Origin: an uncultured Pelagibacteraceae bacterium
GTDB lineage: Bacteria > Pseudomonadota > Alphaproteobacteria > Pelagibacterales > Pelagibacteraceae
DNA: 32,568 bases
Reading direction: 5' to 3'
Assembly (NCBI GenBank): GCA_902512765.1
Contig: CABXKF010000007.1
Location: 1 to 32,568, forward strand
How positions within the stretch are numbered: the stretch's first letter is position 1; each line of letters opens with the position of its first letter. A program made the position numbers and the translations under genes. This document shows, piece after piece, positions 24,023-32,568 of this stretch. The notes below the pieces were generated by a model. The model was not told the origin of the DNA. It ran no database searches and saw only the letters and a list, made by a program, of their open reading frames with translations.

Positions 24023-24862
24023 ATGAGCTCAAAATATAAAATTTTAAAATTTAATTCAGGAAAATTTGAACAAGTTGAAGATTTAGTTTCAATTGAAGAA
24101 CCATTAGAAATTTCCTTAAAATTTAAAAAGCAAAACGATTGGATTACGCAAAATTTATCTATAACTATGAGAACTCCTGGTAACGATGAAGATTTAGTCA
24201 GGGGTTTTTTATTTAATGAACAAATAATTAAAAAGATTGAGGATATTAACTCAGTAGAAAGTTATGGAGAAAAAGTAGGACAATATAATATTCAAAATAA
24301 AATTTTGGTAACTCTTAATAATTCTGAGAACGTGAATATTTCTAAAATTAAAAGAGATTTTTTAACTAATTCTTCCTGTGGTGTTTGTGGTAAATCATCT
24401 TTAGATGTGCTTGAGATAATTAAAAAAGATAAAACAAACTCATCTGAACCTCAAATTTCAGAGGAAGTCGTCATACAATCACCAAACACGTTAAGAGATA
24501 ATCAGTCTGAGTTTAGCAAAACGGGTGGTATACATGCTAGTGGTCTTTTTACTTCTAATGGTGATTTAGTTGAATTAAGAGAGGATGTTGGAAGACACAA
24601 TGCTCTAGATAAACTCGTAGGAAGTGTATTAGTTAATCAGCAGTTGGATCCAAAGTCACAATTTATAACATGTTCAGGTCGACTTAATTTTGAATTGGTT
24701 CAAAAGGTTTTAATGACCAATATTGGTATAATGATTGGGGTTGGTGCGCCAACTAGTCTTGCTATTGATTTGGCGAATAAATTTGACATGACCCTCATAG
24801 GTTTCGTAAAGAGGGACAGTTTTAATATTTACACAAATAACAAAAAAGTTATTGTGGGTTAA
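24023..24862 (+). CDS. fdhD: Formate dehydrogenase accessory sulfurtransferase
   Basis: 279 residues. Carries sulfur from a cysteine desulfurase to the molybdenum or tungsten cofactor of formate dehydrogenase. The sulfur-carrying pair is Cys119-x-x-Cys122 in SSCGVCGKSS. TGGIHASGLFTSNG and EDVGRHNALDKLVG are the conserved cofactor-binding regions, and MRTPGNDEDLVRGFLF is the N-terminal signature. It precedes the FDH beta gene by 14 nt. Confidence 0.93.
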   Translation: MSSKYKILKFNSGKFEQVEDLVSIEEPLEISLKFKKQNDWITQNLSITMRTPGNDEDLVRGFLFNEQIIKKIEDINSVESYGEKVGQYNIQNKILVTLNNSENVNISKIKRDFLTNSSCGVCGKSSLDVLEIIKKDKTNSSEPQISEEVVIQSPNTLRDNQSEFSKTGGIHASGLFTSNGDLVELREDVGRHNALDKLVGSVLVNQQLDPKSQFITCSGRLNFELVQKVLMTNIGIMIGVGAPTSLAIDLANKFDMTLIGFVKRDSFNIYTNNKKVIVG

Positions 24863-24876
24863 AAAAAAGGGTATTT

Positions 24877-26532
24877 GTGTCAAAAAATATAAGCAATTTA
24901 TCAGGAAGAATAGGTTTAAAAGATAACCTGTTCAAACAGATTTCGGAGAATACACTAAGCGACTCTCCTAAAGATATTAAAGAAATTGCCAAAGAGCATA
25001 ATTTAGGTGTTTCAACACTTCATGGTGCAGAATCTTTTTACGAATTTTTAAGACCTTCTCATAGAGAGAAAAAAGCATTCGTTTGTAATGGAAGTGCATG
25101 TATGTGTGCTGGCACTCAAGACAAGTTAAAGGATACTTTAAAAGAAAAACTTGGAAATGATAAAGTTGGTGAAATGTTTTGCTTGGGTCATTGCTATGAA
25201 AATAATGCCTTTCATTATGATGGTGAAAATTATGCAGGAAAAGATATTGAAAAAATTGATCAAATCTTAAAAGGTGAAGATGTTAAACAAGAAAAATTCT
25301 TCTCAAAAAGTTTCGCTACAACAAGTTTTTTAATGGACGATAAACTTTCATCAGCAGATCAATTTAAAGATCAGTTAAATAAGTTTTTAAAAACAGATAA
25401 AAAAGAAATAGTTAAATCTTTGTTAGACTCTAACTTAACTGGAAGAGGCGGCGCAGGCTTCCCTACAGGTATGAAATGGGATTTTTGCAGTAAAGCAAAA
25501 GGAGAAAAAAAATATGTTATCTGTAATGCAGATGAAGGAGACTCTGGAGCATTCTCAGACAGATACTTGCTAGAAGATCAACCTCTCAAAGTTATTTTTG
25601 GTATGGTTATCTGTGGACTAGTAATTGGAAGTGATGAAGGAGTTTTGTATATTAGGGGTGAATATCCAAAATCAATAGAAGCTATTAATGGAAGTATAAA
25701 TGAACTTAAAAAATTAGGTCTACTTGGTGAAAATATCTTGGGAACAGATTTTTCTTTTGATTTGGGAATTTGTATTGGGCAAGGTGCTTATATTTGCGGA
25801 GAGGAAACTGCTTTGATTGCATCAATAGAAGGAAGACGTGCCGAGGTAGATGTTAGACCACCCTTCCCAGTAACAGAGGGTTTATACAAAAAACCTACCG
25901 TGGTAAACAATGTTGAGTCATTAGCAGCCGCAACTGGAATTTTGATAAATGGATCTGAAAAATTTTCAGCAATAGGAAATAAAAAATCTGCTGGAACAAA
26001 ATTAGTTTGTCTTGATAGTTTTTTTAATAATCCAGGTGTTTATGAAATTGATATGGGAACTCCTATGAGTAAAATATTTAATGAAATTGGTGGTGGATAC
26101 AAAGAACCAATTAAAGCGTTTCAAGTTGGTGGCCCTCTTGGTGGTGTCGTTCCAATAAGTGAGATAGATAATTTAAATTTAGATTTTCAAGAATTTACTG
26201 CTAAGGGTTTTATGCTAGGACATGCAAGTGTAGTTAGTATTCCAAAAGATTTCTCAATGTCAGAATACATTCATCATTTATTTGAGTTTTCTGCAGAAGA
26301 GTCTTGTGGAAAATGTTTTCCAGGTAGACTTGGATCATACAGAGGTAAAGAGATGTTTGATCAAGCAAAGAAAAAAACAGCTAAAATACCCCTTAAATTA
26401 CTTAATGAATTGCTTGTTACTATGCAGAAGGGTTGCTTATGTGCACTTTGTGGAGCTATCCCTACTCCAATAATGAACATCCTTAAGTACTTTGGGGACG
26501 AAATGAAAAATGATATGGTTAAGGATAATTAA
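24877..26532 (+). CDS. fdsB: NAD-dependent formate dehydrogenase beta subunit (fused FdsG-FdsB type)
   Basis: 551 residues, GTG start preceded by AAGGG. The N-terminal NuoE-like domain has a [2Fe-2S] set Cys70, 75, 102, 106. The NuoF-like domain has the FMN loop GRGGAGFPTG near residue 190, NADEGDSGAF and GAYICGEETALI for NADH binding. It passes electrons from formate to NAD+. Oddity: the [4Fe-4S] motif normally CGxCxPC reads CGKCFPG, with Gly483 (GGT) instead of the third Cys, while the later segment KGCLCALCG contains extra cysteines (520, 522, 525) that might compensate. Its stop overlaps the alpha-subunit ATG (TAATG). Confidence 0.9.
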   Translation: MSKNISNLSGRIGLKDNLFKQISENTLSDSPKDIKEIAKEHNLGVSTLHGAESFYEFLRPSHREKKAFVCNGSACMCAGTQDKLKDTLKEKLGNDKVGEMFCLGHCYENNAFHYDGENYAGKDIEKIDQILKGEDVKQEKFFSKSFATTSFLMDDKLSSADQFKDQLNKFLKTDKKEIVKSLLDSNLTGRGGAGFPTGMKWDFCSKAKGEKKYVICNADEGDSGAFSDRYLLEDQPLKVIFGMVICGLVIGSDEGVLYIRGEYPKSIEAINGSINELKKLGLLGENILGTDFSFDLGICIGQGAYICGEETALIASIEGRRAEVDVRPPFPVTEGLYKKPTVVNNVESLAAATGILINGSEKFSAIGNKKSAGTKLVCLDSFFNNPGVYEIDMGTPMSKIFNEIGGGYKEPIKAFQVGGPLGGVVPISEIDNLNLDFQEFTAKGFMLGHASVVSIPKDFSMSEYIHHLFEFSAEESCGKCFPGRLGSYRGKEMFDQAKKKTAKIPLKLLNELLVTMQKGCLCALCGAIPTPIMNILKYFGDEMKNDMVKDN

Positions 26533-29177
26533 TGAGTTCTGAAAAAAGAAAAATTGCATATATTGATGGAAAACCATACGAAATTGGTGCCAATCATACG
26601 TCTATTCTTAAATTCGTCAAAAGCTATGTTGGAGAAAAAAAAGTTCCTACACTTTGTGATGATCCTAATTTAGCTCCTTACGGTGCTTGCCGTGTTTGTT
26701 CTGTAGAAGTTGCTTTGGAGAAAGATGGTCCAACAAAAATTGTTGCGTCATGTCATACTCCTGTTGCTGAAAATCAACACATCTTTACATCCAATGATGC
26801 TTTAACAAGTCTTAGAAAAAATATTGTTGAATTAGTTTTAACTGATCATCCTATGGAATGTGACAGTTGTGAGGTTAATAATAATTGTGAACTACAAACT
26901 GTTGCAAATGATTTAGGCATTTCTGATCACAGATATAACAGTCCAAAACAACACAAAGGAATTCCAAGAGACACTTCTCATGATTATATGAGAATGAACT
27001 TAGATAATTGTATTAATTGTGGAAGATGTGTACGTGCGTGTGATGAAATTCAAGGATCATTTGTTTTAACAATGAGTGGTAGAGGTTTTGAGTCTAGAAT
27101 CACTACAGACAATGATATGATGTTCGGAGACTCTTCTTGTGTGTCTTGTGGCGCTTGTGCTCACACTTGCCCAACAGATGCCATCTCTGATGTTTTCAAA
27201 TCAAAATCAGCAGACGTAGATAAAAAAGTTAGAACGACTTGTTCTTATTGTGGTGTAGGCTGTAATCTTGAAGCTTCCATCAAAGATAATAAAGTTGTTG
27301 CAATTGACACTCCTAAAGAAACAGAAGTTAATGCAGGTCACACTTGTATTAAAGGAAGATACGCATTTAGTTTTTATGATCATCCTGACAGATTAAAAAC
27401 ACCTTTGATTAAAAGAAATGGAAAATTTGAAGAAGCAAGTTGGGATGAAGCTTATGATTTTATAAAAAAAGAAATGAATAGAATTATAAAAGATAGTGGC
27501 CCTGATGCTTTTGCTGGTATTTCTTCTGCAAGATGTACTAACGAAGAAAACTATGTTTTTCAAAAAATGATAAGAGCTGCTGTTGGAACTAACAGTGTTG
27601 ATTGTTGTGCAAGAATTTGTCACTCACCTACTGCATGGGGAATGCAACAAACATTTGGAACAGGCGCTGCAACTAATTCTACTGATGACATTTATTATGC
27701 AGATTTATTTTTAGTAATTGGAGCAAACCCAACTAATGCTCATCCTGTAACCGGTGCTAAAATTAAACAACAAGCAATGAAGGGTAAAAAATTAATTGTA
27801 TTAGATCCAATTACTACTGAACTTGCTAAACTTGCTGATTACCATATTAAACTAAGACCAGGTACCAATGTTGCTGTTCTTAATATGATGCTACATTTCA
27901 TTATTAAATCTAAATTATATAACGTTGATTTTGTAAGAGACCGAACTGAAGGGTTTGATAATTTTATTAAAGAAATTGAAAAGCAAGATGTAGATCAGTT
28001 GGCTAAAGTCGCTGGTGTTGATAAACAAATGGTCAAAGAAGCTGCAATTGCATACGCAACAGCACAAAACTCAATGGAATTTCATGGTTTAGGTGTAACA
28101 GAGCATGAGCAAGGTTCAAAAACAGTAATGTTAATCGCCGATCTTGCAATGATTACAGGAAATATTGGAAGAAGAGGTGTGGGTGTAAATCCACTAAGAG
28201 GACAAAATAATGTTCAAGGTGCAGCAGATATGGGATGTCAACCTCATCAAGGTGCAGGATACTTTGAAGTGGCTGATGAAAAAAACCAAAAATTTTATAC
28301 TGAAAAATATGGTGTAACACACCCAACAAAACCAGGTCTTAAAATTCCACAAATGTTTGAAGCAGCAATTGATAAAGAATTAAAAGGCTTATGGATTATT
28401 GGTGAAGATATAGTTCAAACTGATCCTAATAGTGCACATGTAGTTGAAGCAATGAACTCACTAGAATTATTAGTTGTGCAGGAAATTTTTATGAGTGAAA
28501 CAGCAAAACTTGCAACTGTGGTTTTGCCTGGAACAACATTCTTAGAAAAAGATGGAACTTTCACAAATACAGAAAGAAGAATTCAAAGAGTTAATAGAGC
28601 AGTTGAACCTCTACCAGGAACAAAACCTGATGGAGTTATTGTAACCGATATGATGCAAAAATTAGGTTTTGATCAACCAACATATGATGCTGATCAAGTT
28701 TTATCTGAAATTGCTGATGTAGTACCATTCTTTAAAGGTGTTACAAGAGAAAGACTTGGAAAATTAGGATTACAATGGCCTGTTCAAGAAGATGGAACAG
28801 ATACCCAAATACTACACACGGAGACATTCAAAATAGGAAAAGGGCAACTTAAAAATTTTGATTGGAAAGAGTCCACAGAAATTGAAACTAATAAAAAAGA
28901 TTATCCATTAATCTTAACAACCAGTCGAGTTCTACAGCATTACAATGCTGCAACTATGACTAGACGAACAAGCAATATAAATATTGTTAAAGAAGATGTT
29001 TTATTAGTTCATCCTAAAGATGCTGTAGAAAGAGATTTGAATACAGGTGATATTGGAAGATTATATTCAGGTAGAGGTGAAGTTGCTTTAAAAGTAGAAG
29101 TTACAGACAAAGTTAAACAAGGTATTGTATTTACAACTTTCCACTTTCCAGAACATATGGTTAACATGGTGTGCTGA
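26532..29177 (+). CDS. fdsA: Formate dehydrogenase alpha subunit (Mo/W-bis-MGD), C-terminus shifted
   Basis: 881 residues; oxidises formate to CO2. Domains in order: NuoG-like [2Fe-2S] (Cys42, 53, 56, 74), His-Cys cluster region (Cys110, 113, 119), two [4Fe-4S] sets (160-170 and 203-213), then the catalytic domain with cluster Cys237, 240, 244, 272. Cys363 in RICHSPT is the expected metal ligand, followed by His364. The reading frame ends NMVC-TGA (29175-29177), where relatives continue through a PEYKV-like tail. That tail, EYKVSSVQV, is present in the next frame at 29176-29268. The protein as read is therefore truncated by a frameshift or small deletion, of either biological or sequencing origin. 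Cofactor genes lie alongside. Confidence 0.88.
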   Translation: MSSEKRKIAYIDGKPYEIGANHTSILKFVKSYVGEKKVPTLCDDPNLAPYGACRVCSVEVALEKDGPTKIVASCHTPVAENQHIFTSNDALTSLRKNIVELVLTDHPMECDSCEVNNNCELQTVANDLGISDHRYNSPKQHKGIPRDTSHDYMRMNLDNCINCGRCVRACDEIQGSFVLTMSGRGFESRITTDNDMMFGDSSCVSCGACAHTCPTDAISDVFKSKSADVDKKVRTTCSYCGVGCNLEASIKDNKVVAIDTPKETEVNAGHTCIKGRYAFSFYDHPDRLKTPLIKRNGKFEEASWDEAYDFIKKEMNRIIKDSGPDAFAGISSARCTNEENYVFQKMIRAAVGTNSVDCCARICHSPTAWGMQQTFGTGAATNSTDDIYYADLFLVIGANPTNAHPVTGAKIKQQAMKGKKLIVLDPITTELAKLADYHIKLRPGTNVAVLNMMLHFIIKSKLYNVDFVRDRTEGFDNFIKEIEKQDVDQLAKVAGVDKQMVKEAAIAYATAQNSMEFHGLGVTEHEQGSKTVMLIADLAMITGNIGRRGVGVNPLRGQNNVQGAADMGCQPHQGAGYFEVADEKNQKFYTEKYGVTHPTKPGLKIPQMFEAAIDKELKGLWIIGEDIVQTDPNSAHVVEAMNSLELLVVQEIFMSETAKLATVVLPGTTFLEKDGTFTNTERRIQRVNRAVEPLPGTKPDGVIVTDMMQKLGFDQPTYDADQVLSEIADVVPFFKGVTRERLGKLGLQWPVQEDGTDTQILHTETFKIGKGQLKNFDWKESTEIETNKKDYPLILTTSRVLQHYNAATMTRRTSNINIVKEDVLLVHPKDAVERDLNTGDIGRLYSGRGEVALKVEVTDKVKQGIVFTTFHFPEHMVNMVC

Positions 29178-29268
29178 ATATAAAGTCTCATCAGTGCAAG
29201 TTCAGAAGATTTCAAATCAATTTAAAACTGAAGTACAACCAAAAGAAAATCAGGCTGAAATAAAATAA
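29176..29268 (+). pseudogene. Out-of-frame C-terminal tail of the FDH alpha subunit
   Basis: In the frame one base ahead of the FDH alpha frame, 29176-29268 reads EYKVSSVQVQKISNQF, then 14 more hydrophilic residues and TAA. FDH alpha subunits end with PE(Y/F)KV(S/C)AV-type tails, so this is the expected C-terminus displaced from the main frame. About 13-16 residues that usually join the two parts are missing, pointing to a deletion whose size is not a multiple of three. Confidence 0.65.
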
Positions 29269-29273
29269 ATAAA

Positions 29274-30716
29274 ATGACCATTGGTTGGCATTTTGATAAC
29301 ACCTATTCAAGACTATCAAATACTTTTAAAGAAGAAATTAAACCAACACCTGTTCATAATCCTGAGCTTGTAATCATAAATGATAATTTAGCTAATGATT
29401 TAGATTTAAATTTTTCAAAAATTTCTAGAAAAGATCTATCTGAAATTTTTTCTGGAAACAAAATACCAAAAGATATCAAAACTATTGCGCAAGCTTATGC
29501 TGGCCATCAATTTGGTCACTTTACTATGCTTGGAGATGGAAGAGCTGTTCTTTTAGGTGAACATATTACAAGTAATAACAAGCGTTTTGATGTTCAATTC
29601 AAAGGTTCTGGCCGAACATCCTTTTCAAGGACTGGGGATGGTCGTGCTGTTTTAGGTCCTATGTTAAGAGAGTATATAATTAGTGAAGCAATTCACGCAT
29701 TAAAAATCCCAACGACTAGAAGTCTTGCAGTAGTAAAAACTGGTGAAAAGGTTGTAAGAGAAAATTTATTGCCAGGGGCAATCCTAACCAGAATTGCGTC
29801 AAGTCATATTCGTGTTGGTACTTTTCAATACATTTCAGCTAAACAAAATTTGGATGATTTAGATACCTTAGTTAATTACACCATAGAAAGACATTACCCA
29901 GAGATTAAATCATCAAATAATAGGGCTTTAGATTTACTTAATCTTGTAATGGAAAAACAATGTAAGTTAGTTGTTGATTGGATGCGTGTAGGTTTTGTTC
30001 ATGGGGTAATGAACACAGATAATATGACAATCTCAGGTGAAACGATTGATTATGGTCCTTGTGCATTTATGAATCAATATGATCCTAAAACAGTTTTTAG
30101 CTCTATTGATAAATTTGGTAGATATTCATTCTCAAATCAACCTCCTATTACCAAATGGAATTTAGCAAGATTTGCTGAATGTCTAATACCACTAATCAAT
30201 AAAGATGAGGATACCGCTATTACTTTAGCAACTGAGACTATTGATAACTTTCAAAATATATATGAACAAAAATGGTTAAATATGATGAGAGATAAACTTG
30301 GTTTATATGGAAATGATATAAATGATAAAAAGCTAATTAATAATTTATTAAATTGGATGGAGAAAAATAAAGCCGATTATACAAATACATTTTGTTATCT
30401 AATGAATGTCAAAATTAATGACCAAATATATAGAGATGAGTATTTTATAAAGTGGTGCAAAGAATGGCAAAACAGAATTTTTAAAGATGATGGTTCAAAA
30501 GAAAAATCTTTGGAACTTATGAAAAATTCTAACCCTGTTATTATTCCAAGAAATCATAAAGTCGAAGAAGCCTTAACAGCCGCTAATGAAGATAATTTAG
30601 AGGTAATGAATAAATTATTATCAAAATTGAGTAATCCTTATAATGAACAAATTGATATTGAAGATTATAAGTCACCATCAAATGATAAAAATTACCAGAC
30701 TTTTTGTGGAACTTAA
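29274..30716 (+). CDS. selO: SelO/YdiU family protein adenylyltransferase
   Basis: 480 residues of the SelO pseudokinase family, whose members transfer AMP from ATP to hydroxyl side chains and respond to redox stress. Signatures: AYAGHQFGHFTMLGDGRA, FKGSGRTSFSRTGDGRAVLG (Lys110, Arg114, Asp122), NTDNM near 250, DYGPCAFM near 258, and the C-terminal YQTFCGT with Cys478 near the end, as in most bacterial SelO. ATG 29274 lies 96 nt after the FDH alpha stop and only 5 nt after the displaced FDH tail, so before the lesion it was tightly coupled to FDH. Converges on the oxidoreductase gene with 1 nt between stops. Confidence 0.92.
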   Translation: MTIGWHFDNTYSRLSNTFKEEIKPTPVHNPELVIINDNLANDLDLNFSKISRKDLSEIFSGNKIPKDIKTIAQAYAGHQFGHFTMLGDGRAVLLGEHITSNNKRFDVQFKGSGRTSFSRTGDGRAVLGPMLREYIISEAIHALKIPTTRSLAVVKTGEKVVRENLLPGAILTRIASSHIRVGTFQYISAKQNLDDLDTLVNYTIERHYPEIKSSNNRALDLLNLVMEKQCKLVVDWMRVGFVHGVMNTDNMTISGETIDYGPCAFMNQYDPKTVFSSIDKFGRYSFSNQPPITKWNLARFAECLIPLINKDEDTAITLATETIDNFQNIYEQKWLNMMRDKLGLYGNDINDKKLINNLLNWMEKNKADYTNTFCYLMNVKINDQIYRDEYFIKWCKEWQNRIFKDDGSKEKSLELMKNSNPVIIPRNHKVEEALTAANEDNLEVMNKLLSKLSNPYNEQIDIEDYKSPSNDKNYQTFCGT

Positions 30717-30717
30717 T

Positions 30718-31821
30718 TTATAATACGTATGGCTCTGGTCTTGCGCTATTTCCAAGAACTCTTTCGACAGCAAAATCACTAATATCAATAGTTTGATAAG
30801 ATCCAGTTGTTATCAATTCGGTCAAAGCTCTTCCAATACCTGGTGCTTGCATTAAACCTCTACCTGTAAATCCAGATGCCATATATACATTTTCATATTT
30901 TGGATGTTTGCCAACTACAGCATTGTTATCTAACTTATTACAATCATAGTAACCTGCCCAACCACCAGTTAGCTTTAATTCTTCAAATGCAGGTATTCTT
31001 TTAGCTAAGGCAGGCCAAACTAACTCTTCAAAATCATTCCATGCTGGCTCCAAATCTTCTGCATCAAATACTGAATTAGGTGAACCTGCAAGATACTCGC
31101 CACCCTCTGGTCTCCAATAAACACCTGTTGTTAAATCGCCTGTTAATGGCATTTCTTTAATATATTTTGGACACTTTACCCTAAAAACAGTATGTTTTTG
31201 TGGGACAACAGGGATATCATCAAGTAATTTTTTAGTCCAACATCCAGCAGCTGATATTATGGTGTTGGCTTTAATTTCAGAGATACTTTTTACTTCTCCC
31301 TTTATAAATTCAGCTCCTAATTCTATAGCTTTGTTTTTTAACGCTCCATGAAACATGAATGGATCTATCCAACCTTCACTTTGATTGTCTGTATAAGTAG
31401 CTGTTTCTATCCCTTCACTATTTATATAGGGAAATACTTTTGATAATTCAGAACCTTTAATATTTTTAGTTCCAGCTTCACAAATCTTATGATTTTCGAG
31501 AGCTCTATATTGTTCTTCTGCATGCTCAGGGCCAAACATTAATAAATAGCCGTTGGTTACCATGCTAGCAGTTGGATTGGGATTCTTTTCAGTTTTTAAA
31601 AGATCTGGAATTTGATAAATAAATTCTCTTGCAAATTTACCAAGTAAAATATTTTCTTTTTGATAAAATTGTCTTCTAAAACCACCTAATGATAGTGGAA
31701 ACGAAGCTGTTTTATAAGTTGGATCTCTTTCTATTACTTTTACTTTTCTACCTTCTTTAGATAAAAAATAAGCACTTGCAGCCCCTATTATACCGCCACC
31801 AATTATTACAACATCATCCAT
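30718..31821 (-). CDS. FAD-dependent oxidoreductase, DAO family (sarcosine/glycine-oxidase-like)
   Basis: 367 residues from ATG 31821; the upstream TTG at 31827 would overlap tspO. DVVIIGGGIIGAASAYFLS is the N-terminal Rossmann FAD loop, SLGGFRRQF the flavin-linking or substrate region of D-amino-acid/sarcosine oxidase relatives, TIISAAGCWT the second FAD contact, and ASGFTGRGLMQAPGIGRAL the C-terminal FAD motif. It probably oxidises an N-methyl or amino acid. Sarcosine from creatinase is one candidate, but the gene is 10 kb away from the creatinase operon and the substrate is not determined. Confidence 0.85.
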   Translation of the reverse strand: MDDVVIIGGGIIGAASAYFLSKEGRKVKVIERDPTYKTASFPLSLGGFRRQFYQKENILLGKFAREFIYQIPDLLKTEKNPNPTASMVTNGYLLMFGPEHAEEQYRALENHKICEAGTKNIKGSELSKVFPYINSEGIETATYTDNQSEGWIDPFMFHGALKNKAIELGAEFIKGEVKSISEIKANTIISAAGCWTKKLLDDIPVVPQKHTVFRVKCPKYIKEMPLTGDLTTGVYWRPEGGEYLAGSPNSVFDAEDLEPAWNDFEELVWPALAKRIPAFEELKLTGGWAGYYDCNKLDNNAVVGKHPKYENVYMASGFTGRGLMQAPGIGRALTELITTGSYQTIDISDFAVERVLGNSARPEPYVL

Positions 31822-31823
31822 AT

Positions 31824-32291
31824 TCAATTTAATATTATTAAACTAAAATTTAAAATCAAAGCAAAACTGCACCAAAGTATATAAGGAATCATTAAATAGG
31901 AACTTGCTATGTTGACACGATTAAATCTAATAATAAGAATAACGATTAGGCTAATTAGTATTATCAGCACAAATAAAGCTAATAACATGTTATGAAATAC
32001 AAAAAAAACTATACTCCAAGTTGTATTAAAAACCAGATGGATGAAATAAATATAAACAGTATTCATATCTCGGTTTTTGTTGTGCCAAAAAACCCATATT
32101 GCAATTGTCATCATCAAATATAGTGTTGTCCAAACAGGTGCAAATATCCAATCTGGAGGATTGAACACTGGTTTATTTAACAATGAGTACCATGGTTCTT
32201 TAAAGCTAATTGTCGCTAAGCCTCCAATGAAAGAAGCTGAAAATGTAACTAAACTAAAAAGTAAGAATGATATGAATTTGTTTTTTAACAC
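31824..32291 (-). CDS. tspO: TspO/MBR family membrane protein
   Basis: Five-helix membrane protein, 155 residues from GTG 32291 (MLKNKFISFLLF). WYSLLNKPVFNPPDWIFAPVWTTLYLMM is the TspO core split here as WYSLLNKPVFNPPDW then IFAPVWTTLYLMM, and WSIVFF and RFNRVN follow in the later helices. TspO proteins bind tetrapyrroles and porphyrins and affect outer-envelope transport and stress responses. A longer TTG start at 32306 is possible but would bury TATAAT (minus strand, 32298-32303) inside the gene. It is 2 nt from the oxidoreductase ATG, so they form an operon. Confidence 0.88.
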   Translation of the reverse strand: MLKNKFISFLLFSLVTFSASFIGGLATISFKEPWYSLLNKPVFNPPDWIFAPVWTTLYLMMTIAIWVFWHNKNRDMNTVYIYFIHLVFNTTWSIVFFVFHNMLLALFVLIILISLIVILIIRFNRVNIASSYLMIPYILWCSFALILNFSLIILN

Positions 32292-32312
32292 ATATCTATT
32301 ATACAATAAATT

Positions 32313-32568
32313 ATGGAAGAAAAAAAAGTTATTTGGATAACTGGTGCAAGCAGTGGAATAGGTAAAGCTGTTGCAATTGAATTTGCAAAAAATGGGTGGA
32401 TAGTTGCCGTATCTGCAAGACGAGAAAATTTGTTAAATGAACTTAGAGAAATTAATGAAAATATTTATCCCTTTCCGTTAGATGTTACAGATATTGATAA
32501 ATGTAAAACAGTTGCAACAAACATAATTAATCAATTTAAAAATATTGATATTTGTTTATTTGGCACTG
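32313..32568 (+). CDS. Short-chain dehydrogenase/reductase, N-terminal part (partial)
   Basis: ATG 32313, open to the window end (85 codons visible). MEEKKVIWITGASSGIGKAV gives the SDR nucleotide-binding motif TGASSGIG (10-17), then AVSARRENL, where the Arg pair suggests NADP preference, and PLDVTD, the adenine-contact Asp. Catalytic Tyr/Lys lie beyond the window. It is divergent from tspO with 21 nt between starts (GTG 32291), so the two promoters must overlap. Confidence 0.85.
   Translation, partial: MEEKKVIWITGASSGIGKAVAIEFAKNGWIVAVSARRENLLNELREINENIYPFPLDVTDIDKCKTVATNIINQFKNIDICLFGT

Noticed and set aside
29175..29177. TGA as a selenocysteine codon in FDH alpha
   Set aside because: The metal-ligand position is Cys363; this TGA is at the far C-terminus and the next codons in frame are ATA TAA, so readthrough would add one residue only.

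Overview
The window is about 30% GC, densely packed with genes, and its proteins look alphaproteobacterial. The very low GC, overlapping stop/start codons, plant-type GshA, two-domain FdsGB-like subunit and secreted proteins starting MKKLLGI together suggest a Pelagibacterales (SAR11) or closely related marine alphaproteobacterium. This assignment is by eye, not by a database search.

Layout. Positions 1-6095 (+) carry the end of an RND/MMPL exporter, cvpA-purF, gshA-gshB and an EamA permease; an MFS transporter follows at 6153. A minus-strand pair (thioredoxin-like protein, D-2-hydroxyacid dehydrogenase) faces yajQ. Positions 9.5-15.2 kb look like an accessory island: a secreted lyase-like protein, a UDG-fold protein, an Lrp/DapA-family divergent pair, an orphan ORF, a secreted orphan and a 75-aa orphan, interspersed with three kinds of direct repeat. 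Positions 15.2-21.2 kb (-) are a tight five-gene operon: EamA permease, creatinase, TPR-sulfotransferase, glycine amidinotransferase and threonine aldolase. Positions 21.3-29.3 kb hold molybdenum-cofactor and formate-dehydrogenase genes (moeA and mobA on minus; IscU/SufU-like scaffold, HPP membrane protein, fdhD, FDH beta and FDH alpha on plus). The window ends with selO, a DAO-family oxidoreductase, tspO and the start of an SDR gene.

How the genes work together. GshA and GshB make glutathione. MoeA, MobA, FdhD and the Fe-S scaffold plausibly mature the NAD-linked Mo/W formate dehydrogenase. The creatinase operon pairs an enzyme that forms guanidinoacetate from arginine and glycine with one that splits creatine into sarcosine and urea, beside a glycine-producing threonine aldolase; it appears to be a guanidino-compound and glycine module.

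Most unusual points. (1) AGAT-like and creatinase genes share one operon. (2) Six copies of a 40-51 nt repeat each contain two tandem half-sites 11-12 nt apart that match each other within a copy but differ between copies. (3) The mature part of two secreted-protein genes is bracketed by direct repeats of the signal-peptide DNA, like exchangeable cassettes. (4) A 267-268 bp repeat carrying a stopped copy of a small gene brackets an orphan gene. (5) The formate dehydrogenase has two lesions or innovations: a Cys-to-Gly change in a cluster motif of the beta subunit and a frame-shifted C-terminus of the alpha subunit.
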